Source: Thermoplasmata archaeon (lineage in GTDB: Archaea; Thermoplasmatota; Thermoplasmata; Thermoplasmatales; Thermoplasmataceae). From it: a DNA stretch of 11,150 nt. The position numbers were made by a program, and so were the translations under genes. Position 1 is the stretch's first letter. The number at the start of each line of letters is the position of its first letter. This document shows positions 1-7,227 of this stretch, one piece after another. The DNA is taken from the NCBI GenBank assembly GCA_021850745.1, contig JAJZKX010000032.1:1-11150 (forward strand), written 5' to 3'. A model generated the notes under the pieces. It worked only from the letters and a program-made list of their open reading frames with translations. It did not search any database and was not told where the DNA came from.

Positions 1-114
1 TTCCTGGAAGAGAGAAACAGAAAGGAGGAGAGAATATTGAAGAACAGGATCGAGAAGAAAAGGAGGTTGAAAGAAAATGTCTCATTGGAAGACAGAATAT
101 CTGTCCAAAATTAA
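1..114 (+). CDS. C-terminal end of an unidentified charged protein (partial)
   Basis: An open frame enters at the left edge and runs 37 codons to a TAA at 112-114. The peptide is very rich in Glu, Arg and Lys and ends LEDRISVQN, as in a helical or coiled-coil tail. Arginine is coded mostly by AGG and AGA, like the intact genes of the window. No start and no family can be assigned. Its last 33 bases overlap, on the opposite strand, the broken ISL3 transposase, so the final residues may come from an insertion junction rather than from the original gene. It could also be a chance open frame, because purine-rich DNA stays open easily. Confidence 0.35.
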   Translation, partial: FLEERNRKEERILKNRIEKKRRLKENVSLEDRISVQN

Positions 115-624
115 GGGGCTCAGATCACTTTCCTTATCCGGCAGATCAGAGGAATTCTTCAGCAAGTCTTGTCTTGCGTGCTTGATGATCTCATTCTCAC
201 TTGATTCCTTCCTCCTTATCCTGTCAAGTGTATCGTTCATCATCCTGATCACATGGAAGTGATCAAAGACCAAGGAGGAATCCGGGAAATATTCCTTTGC
301 GCCTGATGTGTATGATGGATACTTTGTAATCGCCGGTTAATTTTTGTCCATTTTATCCTTGGCTACCCCGCATGCACATATGTGGGATCCTGAGAATACG
401 GTCAGGGCTTCCACGTGCGTTCCTCGGTGCCTTGGACAGAATAGGGCTGTACACATACGGAGCACGGGAATCTTGATTCCCTTGGGGAATCCATGGCGAT
501 ACCACCCCTCTTTCCCTGGTGATCAAACTTGATCTCCTTTATGATCCACGGTTCCTCTAGACCTGGAAGTCTCCTGAACAGTTCCTCTGAATTCTCAGAA
601 TGTAAATGAATGATGGTTTTTCAT
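82..624 (-). pseudogene. ISL3-family transposase, degenerate with internal deletion
   Basis: Two parts of an ISL3 transposase remain. The N-terminal part (about 615-340, minus strand) reads LFRRLPGLEEPWIIKEI, then a zinc-finger-like FPCSVC and ERTWKP, then TYVHAG and PRIKWTK, matching the order of the zf-ISL3 region (LGLxxPW, CPxCG, RTWRHLD, ARVPRxxC). It contains in-frame TGA and TAG codons, and a frameshift separates it from the probable ATG at 624. The second part (about 337-82) reads AITKYPSYTSGAKEYFPDSS followed by LVFDHFHVIRMMND, the core DDE region FDxFHVxxxxN, then LLKNSSDLPDKE. Roughly the 100 or more residues normally between these parts, including the first catalytic Asp, are missing, and the C-terminus after LLKN is lost. 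No terminal inverted repeats are recognisable. It cannot encode an active transposase. Confidence 0.85.
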
Positions 625-638
625 TTACCCCCAAAGAG

Positions 639-2078
639 TTAAGGATGTCCCAAAATCCTATTCTGAATTTCAGAAGGTCCCATCAGGATAGTGTCTTCGC
701 TCAGTTCTTTATCATGTCCTTTAAAACCATTTTTTGAAAACACGGCATACGTATATTTTTTCCCGGGATATTGTTTTCTCAGTGTTTCTGATTTTATTTT
801 CAGGGCTTCAACCACATTAACCGATACAGGATAGTTTACCCACTTGCATTCAGCGAAAAGCAATTCTCCGCGTATTTCGGATTGTGCTACAATATCGATC
901 TCCTCAACATCACTGCCCTTTTTTCCGGAACCGTTTCTGCCCCACCACCTGGAAACGGTGTCAAAAGGTCTGCCCAAAATACCCTCCAGTATGAGTTCCT
1001 CCACCAGGTTCTCAAACTGCTCACCTGCAAAAGTGGGAAAATCAGCTTTTATGCTCTCAAGAACACCTGCATTGTGAGAGCTCTCTATTTCGCTCTTATG
1101 CGGCAATACATACCTGAACCAGAATTTCAGGTACTGATCTGATATCCAGTACAATCTTCTCTTGTACCTCTCGGAAGCACCGAATGGCTTTTCAGGCAAT
1201 ACAAGACCGAGTGACATGAGGACATCCAGATACTTGGATACCATACTCTTGTCCAGGCCGGAATATGTACATATCTCACCCAGTGTATGATTTCCGTAGG
1301 AAATTGACCTGAGTATCAGCATATAATTCCTTGGTTCCCTGAATTCAGTCCTGAGGAGGAATTCAGCCTCTTCATAGAGCGCTGATCCTTTTGAAAGCAA
1401 GTTCTTTGATACATTCCCCCAAAATCCAGCATCAGGATCAAGTTTCATAAGATATTCTGGTATGCCGCCAAGTACAAAGTATGTCCTGCATAGGTCATCA
1501 AACTCATAAGCCACAAATTCAGCTAAATGTCTGAACTTCAAAGGTTTCAGCTGAAGTTGACCGGTTCTTCTGCCGTAAAGAGGACTTCTGTAGGAAAGCA
1601 CTTCATTTTCCATTATGCTGATTGATGAGCCTGAAAGAATCAGCATCACATTCATCTGACTGAGAATGGTGTCGTATATTTTTTGAAACACTGACGGAAT
1701 CGCCCTGTTAGCCTCTACAAGATATGGAAATTCGTCTATTGCAATTATGATCCTCGATTCCTTTGCTTTTGCTTGAAATGAACTGCTTGAAGCCAGAATG
1801 GTGAAAAGAGAGTGCCAATCGTCAAAGTTGGGCTTTAAAATGCTGTCATCTTCGAGAAACTTTGAGATGCTAGCCCTGAAGTTTCTTATGTTTTCCCTGT
1901 CTCCTTCCGCGGTGGCGAGAAAGTAAACCCCTCTGTTTCCAATGAACCTGCTGATCAATGCGGTTTTTCCAACCCTTCTTCTGCCATAAAGGATGAAGAG
2001 CGAAGCTTCCCTGGATGAATAAGCATTTTCAAGGATTTCCATTTCCTCAACTCTGTTGACAAATTTTTGTTGAGACAT
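639..2078 (-). CDS. archaeal AAA ATPase with C-terminal DUF234 nuclease-like domain
   Basis: A 479-residue protein of the archaeal ATPase family (PF01637 followed by DUF234, PF03008), usual full length. Seen: Walker A GRRRVGKT at 32-39, Walker B IIIAIDEF at 110-117, a sensor-1-like SGSS at 149-152, a winged-helix segment (TLGEICTYSGLDKSMVSKYL) in the middle third, and a C-terminal domain with EEIDIV and FAECKW. The latter gives D395 and E410-x-K412, the spacing of a PD-(D/E)XK nuclease core. These ATPases are abundant and multicopy in archaea and their cellular role is not settled; a DNA-linked role is inferred from the helix-turn-helix and nuclease-like fold. The gene stands alone, with its own TATA-like box (2103-2111) about 29 nt before the ATG and no Shine-Dalgarno sequence, suggesting a leaderless message. 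The stretch looks more AT-rich than the metabolic genes to the right and sits between two decayed genes, consistent with an accessory location. Confidence 0.9.
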   Translation of the reverse strand: MSQQKFVNRVEEMEILENAYSSREASLFILYGRRRVGKTALISRFIGNRGVYFLATAEGDRENIRNFRASISKFLEDDSILKPNFDDWHSLFTILASSSSFQAKAKESRIIIAIDEFPYLVEANRAIPSVFQKIYDTILSQMNVMLILSGSSISIMENEVLSYRSPLYGRRTGQLQLKPLKFRHLAEFVAYEFDDLCRTYFVLGGIPEYLMKLDPDAGFWGNVSKNLLSKGSALYEEAEFLLRTEFREPRNYMLILRSISYGNHTLGEICTYSGLDKSMVSKYLDVLMSLGLVLPEKPFGASERYKRRLYWISDQYLKFWFRYVLPHKSEIESSHNAGVLESIKADFPTFAGEQFENLVEELILEGILGRPFDTVSRWWGRNGSGKKGSDVEEIDIVAQSEIRGELLFAECKWVNYPVSVNVVEALKIKSETLRKQYPGKKYTYAVFSKNGFKGHDKELSEDTILMGPSEIQNRILGHP

Positions 2079-2091
2079 AAGTATTATACTT
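2079..2091 (-). promoter_or_regulatory. 13-base palindrome abutting the ATPase start codon
   Basis: AAGTATTATACTT is a perfect 6+1+6 palindrome ending at the base before the ATG of the ATPase gene. It would cover the predicted transcription start of a leaderless transcript, so it could be a repressor site. AT-rich palindromes also occur by chance in archaeal promoters; no bound protein can be named. Confidence 0.25.
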
Positions 2092-2439
2092 TATTCACAA
2101 CTTACATATTAACATGTCCAGACTGAACGTATTGAGTGGTGGTGTAACAATTTCTCTTAAGGAAACAGCGGGTTGTCGTCCTGGCTCGAGTCTTCTTTTT
2201 ACTACTTCGAATGAAACAACCACTCCTTCTGCAATTTCCAAAGAACCTTACGTGTGCTGTCTGAACTTGTGCGGTATAATTCCCCGCTTTCGATAATTCT
2301 AAGCATGATTTCGTGGTATAAAGTCACTGACAGGAGGATGGTTTACATGCGCACTGTCCTTGACCCGAGGCCTTCAGTTGAGTTTTCCTTCTATGTTGTG
2401 CATCCATGCTTGAAACAAAGCTGCTGAAATTTCCAAGGT
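2092..2439. other. gene-free stretch between the ATPase and ada remnant
   Basis: Apart from the ATPase promoter at its left end, this stretch shows no gene I can recognise. Short open frames exist on both strands. The plus-strand one at 2114-2296 is 60 residues of low-information, Ser/Thr/Cys-rich sequence. The minus strand has a roughly 50-codon open piece (about 2250-2100) without a recognisable motif. Given the dead transposase and dead ada on either side, it may be eroded coding DNA, but nothing identifies the source. Confidence 0.4.
2103..2111 (-). promoter_or_regulatory. TATA-like box of the ATPase gene
   Basis: On the minus strand the sequence TTAATATGT is centred about 29 nt upstream of the ATG at 2078. 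This is close to the distance expected between an archaeal TATA box and the start of a leaderless or nearly leaderless message. The assignment rests on sequence and spacing only. Confidence 0.4.
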
Positions 2440-2934
2440 TCAATCTCCAGGAGATTCCCGGCACAGTTCTTCCTCCATTTCCAGAAGAAATCTCTTCTTC
2501 TCTTTTCCAAGGCCGTACCCTGCCAGAGAACCGTCCTTCCGGATTGCCCTGTGGCACGGAATGAGCAGAGGAACCTGGTCTGATCCGCATGCATTTGCCG
2601 CCGGCCTGCAGGAATTTGAATTACCTGTTGAATCCGCGATCTGGTTATAGGGCCTCATTTTCCCATATGGAATAGCGCTGATTGCTTCCCAGACTTTTCT
2701 CCGGAATTCCATGCCGTCAACGTCGACTGGCAGGTTGATCCAATGGGTCTCAAAATAATCGAATACCGCTTTCAGGCTCCCCGATGATCCTCTTTCCCTT
2801 ACTGGGTTCGAGGCCGGATACTCACGCAGAATCGGGATTTCGAGATCTTTTTCACTATCTGCCATGCTTACTGCGCAAATTCCGGTCCGTATCTTCCACC
2901 ATAACGTAACCTGAGGCACACCTTCCAATCCCAT
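2440..2934 (-). CDS. surviving O6-methylguanine-DNA methyltransferase frame of the ada remnant
   Basis: The longest open piece of the ada remnant spans 164 codons. It holds an MGMT-type domain: FRRKVWEAISAIPYGK at 77-92, then RPYNQIA, the acceptor-site IPCHRAI with Cys127, and GYGLGKEKKRFLLEME near the end. This domain would move an alkyl group from O6-alkylguanine to Cys127. The first 16 or so residues after the ATG at 2934 (GLEGVPQVTLWWKIR) are an out-of-frame reading of the original Ada linker, so this is not a native start. There is no clear promoter or ribosome site. The segment CRPAANACGSDQV, which in the family is usually RAVxxAxxxNPV, has lost the Asn-Pro next to the active site (Asp119-Gln120 here); that Asn normally helps orient the catalytic triad. 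I read it as part of the pseudogene, but expression as a stand-alone methyltransferase cannot be excluded. Confidence 0.45.
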   Translation of the reverse strand: MGLEGVPQVTLWWKIRTGICAVSMADSEKDLEIPILREYPASNPVRERGSSGSLKAVFDYFETHWINLPVDVDGMEFRRKVWEAISAIPYGKMRPYNQIADSTGNSNSCRPAANACGSDQVPLLIPCHRAIRKDGSLAGYGLGKEKKRFLLEMEEELCRESPGD

Positions 2935-3387
2935 ATCTTATGGCCATTCCCCTCCATCCGTTCCTTTACCTGGCAGTACTCAGGCCCAACTTCGAACATT
3001 CACTTCCTGTAAATCCACCTCTGCGTGTTGTAACCGGTCCTGTATATGGATACCGGTACAGGACTTCCATCTTTCAGGCTCTCCTTCAAGGCCTGTATCC
3101 TGCATTCCTCGGCTATTTTCTGGGGGATATGCCCATAAACTCCGTAAACGCTTTCTGGAGTCCGTACCGGCTTATGCCGAAGGCAGCCTCAAAGGACTTC
3201 GGCGAGAGATCGGACGGTGTGTTCTCACGAATGTGGTTGCAAACCCGATCAACGAGTTCCGCATTCCTACTGTTTGTCTGGATCATTTTGCAAGCCTGCA
3301 ATGGCACCGGGCTGATTCACGTTAAAGATGTTTTGCCGAATTCTTGCAGTATTTATGTCCTGTGGGTGAGTGCTTTCCTGCATTACA
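2440..3387 (-). pseudogene. ada: ada-like alkylation regulator/methyltransferase, multiply frameshifted
   Basis: Read on the minus strand while changing frame, the pieces follow the domain order of bacterial Ada. (1) About 3387-3331: PTGHKYCKNSAK, the TTGIxCxxSC zinc/methyl-acceptor region. (2) About 3345-3290: RQNIFNVNQPGAIAGLQ, then in another frame ACKMI, matching ENVxFFxxxxxAxxAGFRxCKRC; only one Cys of the CKRC pair is evident. (3) 3295-3116: an AraC-type helix-turn-helix ending SFEAAFGISRYGLQKAF, FMGISPRK, where the frame stops at TAG. (4) 3117-3001, next frame: IAEECRIQALKESLKDG and YRTGYNTQRWIYRK, ending at TGA. (5) About 3000-2885, another frame with one internal TAA: SKLGLSTAR, then GMAIRYGIGRCASGYVMVED. 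(6) From about 2890: TGICAVSMADSEKDLE and the methyltransferase domain to the stop at 2440. At least four or five frame changes plus a nonsense codon rule out a functional full-length product. Sequencing error is unlikely, because neighbouring long genes are intact. AraC-type domains are mainly bacterial, so acquisition from a bacterium is inferred. Confidence 0.88.
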
Positions 3388-3400
3388 GAATTAGCCTGCG

Positions 3401-3434
3401 AAAAAAGTGATCGATGAGGGTCAAGAGCCCTCAT
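3401..3434 (-). terminator. hairpin plus T-run after the thermopsin gene
   Basis: The arms ATGAGGG (3414-3420) and CCCTCAT (3428-3434) are perfectly complementary around a 7-base loop. On the minus strand the hairpin starts 8 bases after the thermopsin TAA and is followed 7 bases later by six T residues (3406-3401). The position and orientation fit termination of the thermopsin transcript before the ada remnant. Archaeal termination depends mainly on the T-tract, so the hairpin itself may be secondary. Confidence 0.6.
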
Positions 3435-3442
3435 GCCTATGC

Positions 3443-6028
3443 TTACTTATCCCTCCTGCGTCCGACCATAGCTGCCCCAGCCAGTACCACGAGTGCAATG
3501 ACTGAGATCAGGATGTATTCAAAATAATGCGAGAAGATCGCTGTGAAGGAGGAAGTTGACTGGATCTTGGACAGTACAATGTTAATCGTCACCTTCTGCC
3601 CTGGTGCAAGTTTTACTGTCTGGTTATAGCCATGGTATCCTGAGTCATTGGCTGAAACCGTGTAAGTGCCATTCTTCACCGTAAAGTTAAATGTTCCGGA
3701 GTGTGAAACGGGATTGCCGTTGATATAAATACTGGCTGTAGAAGGGGTGATGCTCCCGGTGATGAATGAATACTCACTGAATTTTACGTTGAATGTAGCG
3801 TTCTTCCCGGCCACCTTGAAACTCAGGTTGCCCGTGTCAGCGTAGTACAGGCTGCTGGACGGGAATCCTGCAGAATAGGTTCCGTTTGTAAGATTGAAGT
3901 GGATGCTTGTCCCGGTTGAAGACTCTGAATGCCCTCCGATGTCCACAATCCAGGAGGCACTCTTGGGGAGACCGGTCTCGTTGAAGTAAACGGTGTAGTT
4001 TACTGCGTGGAATGTGATAGTGATCGACTGCCTGGAGCCCTGGACATTGAAAGAACCGGAGTAAGCTGAGGGGGCATAATCCTTATTCTCAGAGCTTACG
4101 AAGTAGGAATAAGTGCCGTTGGAGAGAAGTACCCCCCTGTCCCCGGCCCCGGTGATCGTGTCCTTCAAGTTTGCAGAGTTGGTTATTGTAATGCTCCATG
4201 TCGGCGGATGCACTCCCGCTTGGATGAAATCCACTACATATTCAACCGGAGAGAATAGGATCTGGATGCTCTGCGCATTTCCGCTCACAGTAAACGCACC
4301 CGTGAAGGCAGATGGTTCATACATCTTGTTTGAGGATGCCACCGTATATGTGTAAGTACCGTTGAACATCGCTGCGGACACATTACTGCTGACGGATGCG
4401 TTTGCCTGGCCGGTTGAGAGATTGAGGTACCAGGCAGTACCTGTGGGGAGTCCTGATTCCATAAAAGTCACGTTGTACATGACAGGAGTGAAGGATATGT
4501 TTTCCAGAACAGTCTTTCCTTCTACAACAAAACTGTTCGCATAGACGGGATGATAAAGCCTTCCGGAATCGGAAACCCTGTATGTGTACGTCCCGTTGAA
4601 CAGGGAGACCGTGTATGTGACGCCACTGATTCCGCCAGAATTCACATGGTTACTGAGGTTCACGTACCACGTGGTGCCCGGGGCAAGCCCGGTCTCGGCA
4701 AAGGTGACGTTGTATGAACCGATTGTGGAAAGCTCGTATGTCACCCCCTTGCCTGGAAGCAGCGTGAAGCTCCCGCTTCCCACCGTTATGAACTGCTTGG
4801 TCGAAGCATCCCATATCGAGAAGTGATAAGTTCCGGGAGCCATTGTGACATTCACCAGGTCATTCACAAACTCGGTCACGTTGGTTCCGTTCACATAGAG
4901 ATATCCCTTCGAGATAGAACCGATGACCGTCATCCAGCTTGAGTATGAACTGGAGTAAGTCCGGGTAAGACTTCCGCTCCCTGCAGTATCAGAAAGATAA
5001 AACTGGCCCGTGGAGCTGTCGAAGTAATCCGTCGTCAACACGTTGGACATTGCCTCCGCCGTGTCACTGCCGAAATCGTAGGCGTTGGAGATTTCCTTGA
5101 AGTTGTGCCCATTGTAGTATTCGAGAGAAAAATTCACGGATGATGCTTTGTCCGTTGTGTTGTATCCACTGTATGGGCCGCCCATAACGAGTTCCGCATC
5201 AAAGAATGTCCTGTATGGATTGTAGCTGTTTCCATTGACAACGAAACCATTGTCCCTGACCATACTGGTTGCAAATTGGAAATAAACGTTGTCAAATGTC
5301 TGCCATCCGTACCCGTCATTATAGGTGAATGACACTGCGGGTACTGCTTTTCCACCGTACGTGGTCTGGTATGACTTTACAAGGAATTGCAGTGTTGTTG
5401 GATAGGCGGAGGTTATGGAACTTCCTGCGGTGGTAGCCCCATCGTAGTAGAAGTAGTCGGCTGAGTTGTAAAGGTAAATGGATCCGTTTCCGTGAAGGGA
5501 GTTCGGGTTCAGGGTGGAAGGGCTAGCGGACATGTTCCATATGTTGTTCCATATGGTGATCACGCCCGTGCCGCTCCCCTGGGTGGTGTTGACTTCTGCA
5601 ACATCCTGGATCCAGTAATCATAGGAACCCAGGGTGGTGTTGAACTGTAGGATCACGTTGAGCTGGAAACTCATGGCCCTTCCTGAGGATGGGAGTCCCC
5701 TGACACTCAGGGAGTTGATCTTTGCTATGCCGAGGAACGCCGTGGTGTTGTAGTAATATGGAGTGTTTCCCGGGCCTACTCCAAAGTCGGCTATTCCCAT
5801 TGGGGCTGGCTCCCCTGAATACAGGGCATATGGGTTCACCGCGTTGCCCTTTCCCCCAGTGTTTACGTGACCTATCCCATGGGACGGGATCAGTGCATGA
5901 GCCGGCGCAGCCGGATGACTTACGGCCAGGGGCTGGTCTCCATTTGGCAGCGAATAGAGCGGAACCTGCATTATGACGATACTGACCATTATCAGTGCCA
6001 GAAATGGCTTTGCGAAACTACTTGACAT
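3443..6028 (-). CDS. thermopsin-family (A5) acid protease, surface-anchored, with Ig-like repeats
   Basis: An 861-residue exported protein. Residues about 8-26 form a hydrophobic signal segment. Residues about 63-435 match thermopsin (peptidase family A5): EPAPMGIADFGVG at 73-85, YNTTAFLGIAKINSLSV at 93-109, FQLNVILQFN at 121-130, YDYWIQDVAEVNT at 136-148 and ITIWNNIWNMSA at 157-168. Four Ig-like repeats follow (about 438-515, 518-595, 597-675, 677-752), with a theme resembling YNVTFxExGLPxGTxWYxNL and (F/S)NGTY. Then come a PEGA-like domain (about 755-820, ASIYINGNPV and VKNGTYTVSA), a membrane helix (about 836-855) and a basic GRRRDK end. Many N-x-S/T sites suggest glycosylation. Thermopsins degrade proteins outside the cell at very low pH and high temperature; here the enzyme should be held at the surface by its C-terminus, with the repeats as a stalk. 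Catalytic residues of the family are not securely known to me. It is probably transcribed alone from its own TATA-like box, although it lies 70 bases downstream of the aminotransferase. Confidence 0.92.
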   Translation of the reverse strand: MSSSFAKPFLALIMVSIVIMQVPLYSLPNGDQPLAVSHPAAPAHALIPSHGIGHVNTGGKGNAVNPYALYSGEPAPMGIADFGVGPGNTPYYYNTTAFLGIAKINSLSVRGLPSSGRAMSFQLNVILQFNTTLGSYDYWIQDVAEVNTTQGSGTGVITIWNNIWNMSASPSTLNPNSLHGNGSIYLYNSADYFYYDGATTAGSSITSAYPTTLQFLVKSYQTTYGGKAVPAVSFTYNDGYGWQTFDNVYFQFATSMVRDNGFVVNGNSYNPYRTFFDAELVMGGPYSGYNTTDKASSVNFSLEYYNGHNFKEISNAYDFGSDTAEAMSNVLTTDYFDSSTGQFYLSDTAGSGSLTRTYSSSYSSWMTVIGSISKGYLYVNGTNVTEFVNDLVNVTMAPGTYHFSIWDASTKQFITVGSGSFTLLPGKGVTYELSTIGSYNVTFAETGLAPGTTWYVNLSNHVNSGGISGVTYTVSLFNGTYTYRVSDSGRLYHPVYANSFVVEGKTVLENISFTPVMYNVTFMESGLPTGTAWYLNLSTGQANASVSSNVSAAMFNGTYTYTVASSNKMYEPSAFTGAFTVSGNAQSIQILFSPVEYVVDFIQAGVHPPTWSITITNSANLKDTITGAGDRGVLLSNGTYSYFVSSENKDYAPSAYSGSFNVQGSRQSITITFHAVNYTVYFNETGLPKSASWIVDIGGHSESSTGTSIHFNLTNGTYSAGFPSSSLYYADTGNLSFKVAGKNATFNVKFSEYSFITGSITPSTASIYINGNPVSHSGTFNFTVKNGTYTVSANDSGYHGYNQTVKLAPGQKVTINIVLSKIQSTSSFTAIFSHYFEYILISVIALVVLAGAAMVGRRRDK
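3569..4717 (-). repeat. four degenerate Ig-like protein repeats plus PEGA domain in the thermopsin gene
   Basis: Four units of about 75-80 residues each begin with a strand such as YNVTFAETGLAPGTTWYV or YNVTFMESGLPTGTAWYL. Each contains NGTY in the middle and ends in a hydrophobic strand (ENISFTPV, IQILFSPV, ITITFHAV, FNVKFSEY). Units 1, 2 and 4 keep the E-x-G-L turn; unit 3 has FIQAGVHPPTW instead. The units have clearly diverged in DNA and so are old. A PEGA-like unit closes the array. Confidence 0.75.
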
Positions 6029-6045
6029 TACAATGTAATTATTAA

Positions 6046-6060
6046 TGCATATATATTATG
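6046..6060 (-). promoter_or_regulatory. TATA-like box of the thermopsin gene
   Basis: On the minus strand CATAATATATATGCA is centred about 26 nt upstream of the thermopsin ATG at 6028. This is the spacing for a leaderless archaeal transcript. No Shine-Dalgarno sequence lies between, which supports the leaderless reading. Confidence 0.6.
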
Positions 6061-6098
6061 CTTCGTGATAGTTTGCAGGCCTGTTCCTGCATGCAGTC

Positions 6099-7193
6099 TC
6101 AGGAAACCTCCTTAAGTGCCCCCCTCAGTACATGAACGGCGATCGCGGCGTCCTTTTCTGTTATCCAGCCCATGTGCCCAATCCTGAAGTACCTTCCGGC
6201 CAATGCCGGATGCACCCCCGGGGCAAACTCCACCCCGCGCCTCAAGGACGCTGCAAGCAGGTCCCCCGGAGAAATCTTCCCGGTCAAAACTCCAGTCACT
6301 GTACTGCTTCTCAGGCCAGGTTCTGCTACTGTCTCGAATCCCATCTCCTCTATCCCCTCGACGATCTGGTCCCTGGAAGCGATGTGCCTCCTGACCCTCT
6401 TGTCCATGGTCTCTTCCCTTGCAAGCCTCAACGCATAATCCAGTGACAGTATCACGTGAACCGGGGGTGTGGCGAAGTAACTACCTTTCCCGTCAAGAAA
6501 GGACTCCATCGTCCTCTTCCAGTTGGACAGGTCAAGAGAGTAGCCGGAGACCGACCTTTCAGGGATGTTTTCCATTAGCCTGCCTGACACCGTCGAGATT
6601 CCGGCTCCTGGCGGGGCACCTATTGCCTTCTGGCTCGCTGTGACATAGTAGTCAATCCCCCACTTTGAAGCGCAAGACTCTTCTCCACCGACGGCCGCAA
6701 CTCCATCAAGTGCAACAAATTCAGAGACCTTTTTCATTTCCTTCACCAGTTCCGGGACTGGGGCCCTGACTCCCGTACTGGTTTCAACCTGCGTGAAGAA
6801 CGACATCCGGTAGTGTTTTGACTCAGCGATTTCCTGGATGGATTTCGCTGAGATTGATCTTCCAGGCTCGGACCCAATATAATCGACCTTGACCGGGTAC
6901 CTCTCAAGTATGCTTCTCCACCTGTCCCCGAAAAGACCGTTTGACGCAACCAGCACCCTGTCCCCTTCCCTCAGGAACGTGGTGACAGCTTCCATGGCTG
7001 AAGTGCCGCTGCCCGGAATTATGAAGGGCGTGAAGGAGTTGTCTGCCCCCATCACGTATCTCACTCCTTCGAGGGCACTGCGCATGGCCTCCACAAATTC
7101 GGGAGAGCCAAACCCTACATCCTCCTTCACCGACTTCAGGAGAACTTCATAACTTCCGACCGATGGGCCCACATGCATAAGGATTCTTCGCAT
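6099..7193 (-). CDS. class V PLP-dependent aminotransferase (alanine/serine-glyoxylate type)
   Basis: A 364-residue protein of the alanine-glyoxylate/serine-pyruvate aminotransferase group of fold-type I PLP enzymes, of normal length. Seen: N-terminal MHVGPSVG, phosphate-binding-loop-like PGSGTSAMEA at 60-69, QVETSTG at 135-141, Asp163 in ALDGVA (pyridine-nitrogen partner), the Schiff-base lysine K189 in TASQKAIGAPPG, and RIGHMG near the C-terminus with the carboxylate-binding Arg. The reaction is transfer of an amino group between a small amino acid and an oxoacid such as glyoxylate or pyruvate; the exact donor cannot be read from the sequence. The start at 7193 is supported by GP motif placement and a TATA-like box about 26 nt upstream. 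It lies upstream of thermopsin on the same strand with a 70-base gap, so read-through is possible but not required. Confidence 0.88.
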   Translation of the reverse strand: MRRILMHVGPSVGSYEVLLKSVKEDVGFGSPEFVEAMRSALEGVRYVMGADNSFTPFIIPGSGTSAMEAVTTFLREGDRVLVASNGLFGDRWRSILERYPVKVDYIGSEPGRSISAKSIQEIAESKHYRMSFFTQVETSTGVRAPVPELVKEMKKVSEFVALDGVAAVGGEESCASKWGIDYYVTASQKAIGAPPGAGISTVSGRLMENIPERSVSGYSLDLSNWKRTMESFLDGKGSYFATPPVHVILSLDYALRLAREETMDKRVRRHIASRDQIVEGIEEMGFETVAEPGLRSSTVTGVLTGKISPGDLLAASLRRGVEFAPGVHPALAGRYFRIGHMGWITEKDAAIAVHVLRGALKEVS

Positions 7194-7214
7194 GATGCCC
7201 TATCGGCGTTCTTT

Positions 7215-7224
7215 GAATATAACT
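7215..7224 (-). promoter_or_regulatory. TATA-like box of the aminotransferase gene
   Basis: Minus-strand AGTTATATTC is centred 26-27 nt upstream of the ATG at 7193, the spacing for a leaderless transcript. The 9-bp inverted repeat lies directly upstream of it. Confidence 0.5.
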
Positions 7225-7227
7225 TAT

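Noticed and set aside
2114..2296. 60-codon open frame on the plus strand in the gene-free stretch
   Set aside because: Low-information composition, no ribosome site or domain, and no coding similarity I can recognise.
3113..3307. Stand-alone 64-residue helix-turn-helix protein starting at GTG
   Set aside because: It is the AraC-type middle segment of the broken ada gene; coding similarity continues in other frames on both sides.
2940..3410. 156-codon open frame on the plus strand
   Set aside because: It lies antisense to the ada remnant, whose Ada-like segments explain the sequence; the plus-strand peptide shows no motif or domain pattern.
3773..4717. Repeat array suggesting CRISPR or tandem DNA repeats
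   Set aside because: The repetition is at protein level with units of about 230-240 bases and strongly diverged DNA, inside an open coding frame; there are no short direct repeats with spacers.
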